Part shown: positions 9,881 through 16,679 of the stretch, piece by piece | How the letters are laid out: each line of letters begins with the position of its first letter | Position numbering within the stretch: the stretch's first letter is position 1 | Assembly (NCBI GenBank): GCA_008932935.1 | Contig: WBXD01000004.1 | Span: forward strand, 1-42,886 | Reading direction: 5' to 3' | Origin: Verrucomicrobiota bacterium | Lineage (GTDB): Bacteria; Verrucomicrobiota; Verrucomicrobiia; Verrucomicrobiales; Akkermansiaceae | DNA: 42,886 nt | Position numbers and translations under genes: made by a program | Notes under the pieces: model-generated | The model's input: the letters and a program-made list of their open reading frames with translations, nothing else | What the model was told of the DNA's origin: nothing | The model's database searches: none

Positions 9881-10504
9881 ATGCCCGACTTTGCCCTGGA
9901 AGACGCCCTGCACGCCCGCGGGCTGGACTGCATCGCCGGGGTGGATGAAGCCGGACGTGGGCCACTGGCCGGGCCGGTGGCGGCGGCGGCGGTGATTTTG
10001 CCGGCAGGGTTTCGCGACCCGGGGCTGGATGACTCGAAAAAGCTCAGCGCTAAAAAACGCGCGGCGCTCTACCAAATACTGACGGAAGATCAGCTCGTGC
10101 GCTGGGCCGTCGCGCTGGCGTCGGCAGCGGAGATCGACGCGCTGAACATTTTGCGGGCGACGCATCTGGCGATGCAGCGGGCGGTGGCGGGGCTGGGGGT
10201 GACGCCGGACCATTGCCTGATCGACGGACTGCCGGTACGGGGGTTTCCGTGGCCGCACGACGGGATCGTGAAAGGCGACGGGCGTTCGCTGTCGATCGCG
10301 GCGGCGAGCATTGTCGCTAAGGTAACCCGCGACCGGCTACTGGGAGAAATTGACGCGGAATTTCCATTTTACGGCTTTGCTAGGCACCAGGGATATGGCA
10401 CAAAGGCCCATCTTGAAGCACTTCGGATTCACGGCCCTTGTCGCCACCATCGTCGCTCGTTTCAGCCGGTGGCTCAACTCGCCTTGCCACTTGGCGGGCC
10501 CTGA
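9881..10504 (+). CDS. rnhB: Ribonuclease HII
   Basis: CIAGVDEAGRGPLAGPVAAAAVIL, LDDSKKLSAKKR, IVKGDGRSLSIAAASIVAKVTRDR. ATG at 9881 preferred over the GTG at 9839. Confidence 0.93.
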   Translation: MPDFALEDALHARGLDCIAGVDEAGRGPLAGPVAAAAVILPAGFRDPGLDDSKKLSAKKRAALYQILTEDQLVRWAVALASAAEIDALNILRATHLAMQRAVAGLGVTPDHCLIDGLPVRGFPWPHDGIVKGDGRSLSIAAASIVAKVTRDRLLGEIDAEFPFYGFARHQGYGTKAHLEALRIHGPCRHHRRSFQPVAQLALPLGGP

Positions 10505-10883
10505 CGGCGAGCCGCACGACCGACAATGGCTGGGCCGCTACGGGGAAGACGTGGCGGCGGCCTGGCTGCGGGCCCATCACTGCCATATTTTGGCTAGAAA
10601 CTACCGCAATACACGGCGGGGGCGGCGTACCGGGGAAGTGGATATCATTGCCCGCGAACGGCGCCTGCTGTTGTTCGTCGAGGTGAAAACCCGCCATGAG
10701 TCCAGCAAGATCCGGCCCTTGGCCGCAGTGGATAAGGCCAAGCAACGACTCATCGAACGCGGTGCCAACGACTGGCTGCGGCGCTTGGGCACGCGCCAAC
10801 TGCCGTGGCGCTTCGATGTGATCGAGGTGTACGTTGCCGAGGGCAAGGTGCCACGGATCAACCGAGTGCGCGACGCGTTCTAG
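10395..10883 (+). CDS. YraN family (UPF0102) endonuclease-like protein
   Basis: LGRYGEDVAAAWLRAHHCHILARNYR...GEVDIIARERRLLLFVEVKTR, a YraN signature. Start uncertain (10350, 10395 or TTG 10491); it overlaps rnhB in another frame. Confidence 0.85.
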   Translation: MAQRPILKHFGFTALVATIVARFSRWLNSPCHLAGPDGEPHDRQWLGRYGEDVAAAWLRAHHCHILARNYRNTRRGRRTGEVDIIARERRLLLFVEVKTRHESSKIRPLAAVDKAKQRLIERGANDWLRRLGTRQLPWRFDVIEVYVAEGKVPRINRVRDAF

Positions 10884-10893
10884 CGGCTTCGCC

Positions 10894-10986
10894 AAAGACA
10901 CAAGACTTGAAGACGCAAGACTTGAAGACGCAAGACACAAGACGCAAGACACAAGACGCAAGACACAAGACGCAAGACACAAGACT
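10894..10986. repeat. Heptanucleotide array (AAGACAC / AAGACGC / AAGACTT variants)
   Basis: AAGACACAAGACTTGAAGACGCAAGACTTGAAGACGCAAGACACAAGACGC..., with a higher-order 14-mer AAGACACAAGACGC repeated about 4 times. Confidence 0.95.
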
Positions 10987-11029
10987 TGCAGTAGCGGGTG
11001 CTCTATCCCATGGTCGGAGGGCGAACTTC

Positions 11030-12055
11030 ATGGCGAACCTATCTGAATCTATGGCATGGCTGGCGCGGAGTGACGGCAGTGTCGTCATCGGCCGCGGCCC
11101 GTTTGAGGCGGTGGCGGAGATGCCGGCGAGCGCCACGGCGTTTTATGTGCGGGATTTCGCCTTGCTGGATCAGCACCCATGGAAAATCCCGGCGGCGCTC
11201 GAAGTGATCAGCAGCGGCGAATTTGCCGCGCAACATGCCGCCGAACCGCCCCCGCAGTGCCAGTGGCAAGCGCTGGATGCCGCGCCCTTTGCGGCGGTAT
11301 TTCACGAGGTGATGGCGGCGATTCACGCAGGGCGCTTTGAAAAAACCGTGCCGGTGGTGACCGAAACCGGGTGTTGCGAACACGCCCCCGGCGCCGCCAT
11401 CTCGGCCGCCATGGCCCGCCAAACCGCCCCGCTGTACTCGTTTGGCTGGTCGCAAGGCCACACCGGATTCGCCGGAGCCACCCCGGAATTGCTTGTTTCG
11501 TTGGTCGGCTTGCAGCTCGAAACCATGGCGCTAGCCGGCACCGCCCGCCGCGATGAGCGCGATGTATTCTCGGTGGATGAAAAGGAAATCCGCGAGCACG
11601 AATACGTCGCCCAATCCTTGGTCGCTAAACTCACCGATCTGGGCCACCTCCAGCGCCGCCCGCGCGACATCCTCGACCTCGGCAGCATCGTCCATTTCCT
11701 CACCCTGCTGCAACTCGATCTCCACCAGCCGCAATCCCCAGAGACCCTCGTCAAGCGCCTCCACCCGACCCCAGCCCTCGGCCCGCTGCCCCGCAATGCC
11801 AAAACGCTTGCCATGTTGTTGGAATGGCGAACCCGGCTCGGCTGCCCGGCCGAATTCGGCGCGCCTTTCGGCGTCTGGCATGACGGCCGATTCGATGCGG
11901 TGGTCGCCATCCGCGGCATCTGGTGGAACGGCCGCCAGCTCATCTTGCCCGCTGGCTGCGGCGTCATCGAGCCCAGCCGTCTAGTCAACGAATGGCGCGA
12001 GCTGCGCCTCAAGCGCGAAGCGGTCAAGGCGGGAGTGCGCATAACATCCACATGA
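11030..12055 (+). CDS. Chorismate-binding enzyme (isochorismate synthase / anthranilate synthase component I-like)
   Basis: GFAGATPELLVSLVGLQLETMALAGTARR, HPTPALGPLPRNA, GAPFGVWHDGRFDAVVAIRGIWW, LPAGCGVIEPSRLVNEW. ATG at 11030 lies 3' of the heptamer array. Confidence 0.88.
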   Translation: MANLSESMAWLARSDGSVVIGRGPFEAVAEMPASATAFYVRDFALLDQHPWKIPAALEVISSGEFAAQHAAEPPPQCQWQALDAAPFAAVFHEVMAAIHAGRFEKTVPVVTETGCCEHAPGAAISAAMARQTAPLYSFGWSQGHTGFAGATPELLVSLVGLQLETMALAGTARRDERDVFSVDEKEIREHEYVAQSLVAKLTDLGHLQRRPRDILDLGSIVHFLTLLQLDLHQPQSPETLVKRLHPTPALGPLPRNAKTLAMLLEWRTRLGCPAEFGAPFGVWHDGRFDAVVAIRGIWWNGRQLILPAGCGVIEPSRLVNEWRELRLKREAVKAGVRITST

Positions 12056-12086
12056 ATCGCCTGAATCTAACGCCGGGGTAACGGAC

Positions 12087-13577
12087 TTATCTAACATCTG
12101 GAGCGAGGTCCCTGAGCTGCCTCGAGAAAACCATCAGCAGCAGCCCGGCAGCGACGGGCAGAGCGGCGATTTTCAAATACATTGCCGACCAGTGTTGGAT
12201 GCCATCGGAGGTCAGGGCTCCGGCTAACAACCCTGCGAGGAGGTTGCCCAGCGCCGACGCCAGAAACCACAGTCCCATCATTTGCCCGATGAGTTTGCGC
12301 GGCGCCAACTTGGTCACCGCGCTGAGTCCGACCGGACTCAGGCACAGTTCGCCGATGGTATGAATCAGATAGGTGGCCACCAGCCACACGGGCAGCACCT
12401 GACTGCCGGTAGCTGCCACGCCCGCCGCGGCAGCCATGACGCCAAAGCCCAGCGCCAAAAACAACAGGCCGAAGCCAAACTTCATCGGGATCGAGAAATA
12501 CCACTTGCCGCAGGCCAGCGCCACCCACAACGCGGCCATCACCGGTGCCAGCGCAATGACAAACACCGCACCCAACGATTGGAACCATCCCGCCGGAATT
12601 AGCAGCCCCGTGCTGCCGATCGCACGCTCAGTATGGCGCTCGGCAAACAGATTGAATGAGGAGCCCGCCTGCTCAAACCCGGCCCAGAACAACGCCGCCG
12701 CCAAAAACAACACCAAGATGAGTAACACCCGGCGCTGCTCCACCCGGTCCAACCCCAGCAAAAAAAACACGTGGGTGAAATACACCACCGCGATGAGCAC
12801 AATGCCAAGTGATGCAAAACGCGCCACGGCCGGCGGATAGATAACGATCATCCCGGCCAGGCACAACCCGCTCACCGCGGCCACCACCGCCACCGTGGCG
12901 GCCACAACCCCGATGCCCACCCGGCCGACACGTTGGAGCGGCGGCGGGGCGGCTCCGATATTTCCTAGCAAGTGTCGTGTCCACCGGAACTGTCCCAGAC
13001 CCAGAACCATGCCGACACCAGCGGCGGCAAAGCCCCAATGCCAGCCAAGGCGTTGAGCAAGATAGCAGCAGACAAGCGGACCGAGCGCCGCGCCAAGATT
13101 CACGCCCATGTAAAAGATGGTGAAGCCGGCATCGCGGCGGGCCCCGCCTTCCGGATAGAGTTCGCCGACCAAGGCACTCATGTTGGGTTTGAGGATGCCG
13201 CTGCCGACCACCACCAGAACCAAGCCCAAGTAAAACGTCTGCGTCCACGGCACGGCCAGCGTGAAGTGTCCCAGCGCAATGATGATGCCCCCATACCACA
13301 CCGTCCGCTGGGCACCCCATATCCGGTCAGCCAGCCAACCGCCGGGCAGCGCCATCAGATAGACACCCGCCGTATAGAGGCCGTAGATGGCCGTGGCGAC
13401 CTCGTCGCTGAGGCCCATGCCGCCCGCTGCGGTTTGCCTAACCATAAAGAGAACCAACAGGGCGCGCATGCCATAATAGCTGAAGCGTTCCCACATCTCG
13501 GTGAAAAACAGCGTGCGCAGCCCCCGCGGATGGGGCGACGCAATGACCACTGGCGAGACTGCGGACAATTCACTCAT
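12087..13577 (-). CDS. POT/PTR family proton-dependent oligopeptide transporter
   Basis: RTLFFTEMWERFSYYGMRALLVLFM, GGWLADRIWGAQRTVWYGGIIIALGH, GSGILKPNMSALVGELY, IGELCLSPVGLSAVTKLAP. Start overlaps the upstream stop as ATGAGTGA. Confidence 0.93.
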   Translation of the reverse strand: MSELSAVSPVVIASPHPRGLRTLFFTEMWERFSYYGMRALLVLFMVRQTAAGGMGLSDEVATAIYGLYTAGVYLMALPGGWLADRIWGAQRTVWYGGIIIALGHFTLAVPWTQTFYLGLVLVVVGSGILKPNMSALVGELYPEGGARRDAGFTIFYMGVNLGAALGPLVCCYLAQRLGWHWGFAAAGVGMVLGLGQFRWTRHLLGNIGAAPPPLQRVGRVGIGVVAATVAVVAAVSGLCLAGMIVIYPPAVARFASLGIVLIAVVYFTHVFFLLGLDRVEQRRVLLILVLFLAAALFWAGFEQAGSSFNLFAERHTERAIGSTGLLIPAGWFQSLGAVFVIALAPVMAALWVALACGKWYFSIPMKFGFGLLFLALGFGVMAAAAGVAATGSQVLPVWLVATYLIHTIGELCLSPVGLSAVTKLAPRKLIGQMMGLWFLASALGNLLAGLLAGALTSDGIQHWSAMYLKIAALPVAAGLLLMVFSRQLRDLAPDVR

Positions 13578-16500
13578 GGCTCTGCCGGTCCGCACTGGCT
13601 TCCAGCGCTGCAATCTGGATGCGGCCCGAGTAAAAATCATCGAACAGGGCGTAGGCCTCCGGATCGTATTTCTTCAAGCCGTCCTTGCCATTCTCGGGCT
13701 TGGGTCCCTTCATGCCCATATCGCCGAAGGTGCCTAAATACCACATTGTCAGTTCGGCGAAAAACTCATCGGGATTACTAGCGGCATAGGAGCCGACCCA
13801 GAGGTTGTTCTTGATTGAGCGCTCGCGCTGCTCGTCGAAGCGCTTGCGAACCTCGGCGGTAATGCCGGCATTGCGGATGTTGTGAGCGAACTCATGAATG
13901 CAGATGTCGCGTCCATGGTAGTGATCCTTGTCGAGGCGCAGCAGGTTTTCCTCGCCGCAGGATGTCAGCAACCCGCCGAGTCCACGGGTGCGCTCGTCCA
14001 CCGTCTTACCGCCGTATGAGTCAATCTTCTGGCCCTTCATGTGGCGGTGTTCCGGTAGGTCAGACGTCACCTGCTCCTTGCCAATGATATGCAATTGCGC
14101 GCCGGCCACAACCAAATTGGCGAGCACCACCGGTTGATGCTCCATGAGCATGTCCAGCCGCTGGTACGCCTCGCGCAAGGCGGCGTCGCTCACGACCGCG
14201 TGGGCCTTGATGGGAATGCCGTGATAGTCGAGTTGTTTGGAGAAAAACTCCTTCTCCGGCGGCGCGATCGCTTGAATGGCAGGCATTGCCTCGCGGCGGA
14301 TCATACGCAAACCAAACACCGCGGCGATCTCATTGCCCCCCGTCGCTTCAAACCGCAGGGTGACCTTGCTCTTGTCTTGCAGAGCCGCAGCGGGCAGCGG
14401 GTACTCCACATCGAAAAACTGCTGCGGCCCCCGCTGCTCAATAACCTGCTCGGCAACCTTCTTGCCATCTAGCAAAATGTCGAACGTCCGTTTGCGCCAT
14501 TCATCGCGCGTGTAAGTCGCCACCAACGCCATCGGCTTGCCTGCCTCCACCGGCATGTCAAACGAGAACCACTTGCTGCCACGGCGGCAGGCCCGGCCCA
14601 TCACGCGGTCCGGCGCGGTGTCCTCGCCTTGTTGATGGAAGTCGCGCTCGGGTTGCATTTCACCGGGTTGCACGAAGGCCACGGTGGCGGCTTCCAGTTT
14701 GAGTTGGCGTTCGCGTTGGCGGGCGATGTCTGCGGACTTTTCCTGCCAACTTTGCGGCGTGAACAAATCCCAGTAGGCCGCATAACGATGCCGTTGTAAT
14801 TGATAGAACGGCATCAGCTCCACCTCCGCATCGCGACCGACGCCGATACTGCGGAACACTCCCGCTTGTCCAGCAACCGGCTTGAGCCATTCATCGATCG
14901 GGCGGCCGGCTGCGACGAACACCGGAACGGCCTTGGGGTCCACGGCGGGGGTGCCGGGCCCGGTCACTGCGCCGAGCTTGCCGGCTAACACCAGCGGCCC
15001 CCACAAGATGGCGACGCGATTGGCATTGTCGGGCAAGGGTTCAAGCTGCAGCGACTTGGGCAAGGCGATTTCCACCGTGTCGCCATCGTGCCAAGTGCGG
15101 CGCAATTCCACAAAACTGCCCGTGTTGGCGGGGACGTCCGCCGGTGCTTTGCCGGGTACGGTTAGACCGTTGATTTTCACCGCAAAGCCAGCACCCGCCC
15201 ACCATGGCTTGCGCAGCGCCAAGGTGAATTCCTTGGCCGCGGCCAGCTTGAGATGCAGGCTAGCCGCTTCACCTAACGGGAAATCTGTGCGCATTTCCAG
15301 CTTCACCCCGGCGGCCTGCCAGGTGGCGGTGGACGGCACATAGAGGTTGATCCACAGTTGGTTGCCATTCTCATGATAGATACCGTCGCCGTGCAAGGCA
15401 TGGCTTTCCATCCCACTGCCGACGCAGCAGGTGAAGCTGCCTAACATATCCGAGTATTCCCGCTCCACACCGCGGCCCACCGGCACCATGTAGCAGGTGG
15501 AGCCATTCTGCGGATCGATCGAGCCGAGAATGTGGTTGAACAAGGCGCGCTCCTGGAAATCCGCATAGGCGGCGGACGGCGCATAGGCGAACAGGCGCCG
15601 GGTCAGCTTGAGCATGTTATAGACATTGCAGGTCTCAGCGGTGCGCCCGTCGATGCGATCGTTGAAGTGATCGGGCTCGCCGAAGTATTCGTCCTTGCCG
15701 TCGCCGCCGGTGGCATAACTGTGATGGTGGGCTACGCGCTCCCAGAAGAACGTTGCGGCCGTTAGATCCGCTGCGTCACCAGTGGCGGCATAGCGTTCCA
15801 TCGAGCCGAGGAGTTTCGGAATCTGGGTGTTGCCGTGCTTGCCCGCCAGAATGTCCTTTTGTTGCTGCAGTCCGTCGGTGATGATGTGATGTTCGAACTT
15901 GCGCGACAAATCCAGCCAGCGCGCATCGCCGGTGTCGACATAAAGGTCCACCATCACCTCGTTCATGCCACCAAACTCGGTGTTGAGAATAGATTGGATC
16001 TGCGCCGCATCCAGCTTGGCAAACACCCGCTCGGCCCACGCCGCAAACTTGACCTCAAGCTCCAACGCCGTCTTGCTGCCGACAAAGCGATAGGCATCGC
16101 GCAGCCCGGCATACGTCTTGTGCAACACATAATACGGCGACCACATGCCGTTGAGATCAAATCCACCGGAGTGAATCTTGCCCGCCGCCACTTCCTGCTC
16201 GAAAATGCCCGCCGCATCGCGCCCCTGAGCATCGGTCAAAGCGCCGAGGTAGCCGGTGCCGCGCTTGTCCTGGACTTCCTTGAATTGCGAGACGAGTTGC
16301 TCGGCGCGCTGCTTGAAGCGCTCATCGCCGGTGGCCGCATACATCAGGCTCACCCCCGAGAGGTAATGGCCGGCGATGTGCCCGGTCAATTGTTTGCCTT
16401 CCACTGAATCCCAGCCGCCGTAGCCTTTCGCCTTGGCCTCGAGCCCTGCTCGCAGGCGGTAGCCGGCAACCAACCGGTCAATATCTAACGAAAGAAGATA

Positions 16501-16662
16501 CTCGCCATTAAGGTCCTGCGCCTGCTTGAGCGGACCGCCGGTTAGACGGACCGCGCTCAGCGGCAGCGCACGTGCCAGGGCGGGCGGCGGGGTGGGATTA
16601 GGAGCGGCATGGACGATGGCAAGGAGAGTCATCTGACAAGTGAGCAAGCGATTCAAGGACAT
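13570..16662 (-). CDS. GH127-like (DUF1680) putative beta-L-arabinofuranosidase with a C-terminal HExxH zincin-like domain; signal peptide
   Basis: 1030 aa. GH127 Zn/Cys motifs TAETCNVYNML and GSFTCCVGSGMESHA. C-terminus has DICIHEFAHNIRNAG and a downstream NPDEFFAELTMWYLG. Confidence 0.85.
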   Translation of the reverse strand: MSLNRLLTCQMTLLAIVHAAPNPTPPPALARALPLSAVRLTGGPLKQAQDLNGEYLLSLDIDRLVAGYRLRAGLEAKAKGYGGWDSVEGKQLTGHIAGHYLSGVSLMYAATGDERFKQRAEQLVSQFKEVQDKRGTGYLGALTDAQGRDAAGIFEQEVAAGKIHSGGFDLNGMWSPYYVLHKTYAGLRDAYRFVGSKTALELEVKFAAWAERVFAKLDAAQIQSILNTEFGGMNEVMVDLYVDTGDARWLDLSRKFEHHIITDGLQQQKDILAGKHGNTQIPKLLGSMERYAATGDAADLTAATFFWERVAHHHSYATGGDGKDEYFGEPDHFNDRIDGRTAETCNVYNMLKLTRRLFAYAPSAAYADFQERALFNHILGSIDPQNGSTCYMVPVGRGVEREYSDMLGSFTCCVGSGMESHALHGDGIYHENGNQLWINLYVPSTATWQAAGVKLEMRTDFPLGEAASLHLKLAAAKEFTLALRKPWWAGAGFAVKINGLTVPGKAPADVPANTGSFVELRRTWHDGDTVEIALPKSLQLEPLPDNANRVAILWGPLVLAGKLGAVTGPGTPAVDPKAVPVFVAAGRPIDEWLKPVAGQAGVFRSIGVGRDAEVELMPFYQLQRHRYAAYWDLFTPQSWQEKSADIARQRERQLKLEAATVAFVQPGEMQPERDFHQQGEDTAPDRVMGRACRRGSKWFSFDMPVEAGKPMALVATYTRDEWRKRTFDILLDGKKVAEQVIEQRGPQQFFDVEYPLPAAALQDKSKVTLRFEATGGNEIAAVFGLRMIRREAMPAIQAIAPPEKEFFSKQLDYHGIPIKAHAVVSDAALREAYQRLDMLMEHQPVVLANLVVAGAQLHIIGKEQVTSDLPEHRHMKGQKIDSYGGKTVDERTRGLGGLLTSCGEENLLRLDKDHYHGRDICIHEFAHNIRNAGITAEVRKRFDEQRERSIKNNLWVGSYAASNPDEFFAELTMWYLGTFGDMGMKGPKPENGKDGLKKYDPEAYALFDDFYSGRIQIAALEASADRQSHE

Positions 16663-16679
16663 GATGGTAGGGGGGGGAT

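Noticed and set aside
10805-11029. N-terminal extension of the chorismate-binding ORF through the heptamer array
   Set aside because: It overlaps the yraN end and translates the repeat. ATG 11030 is the likelier start, though the frame link is noted as a finding.
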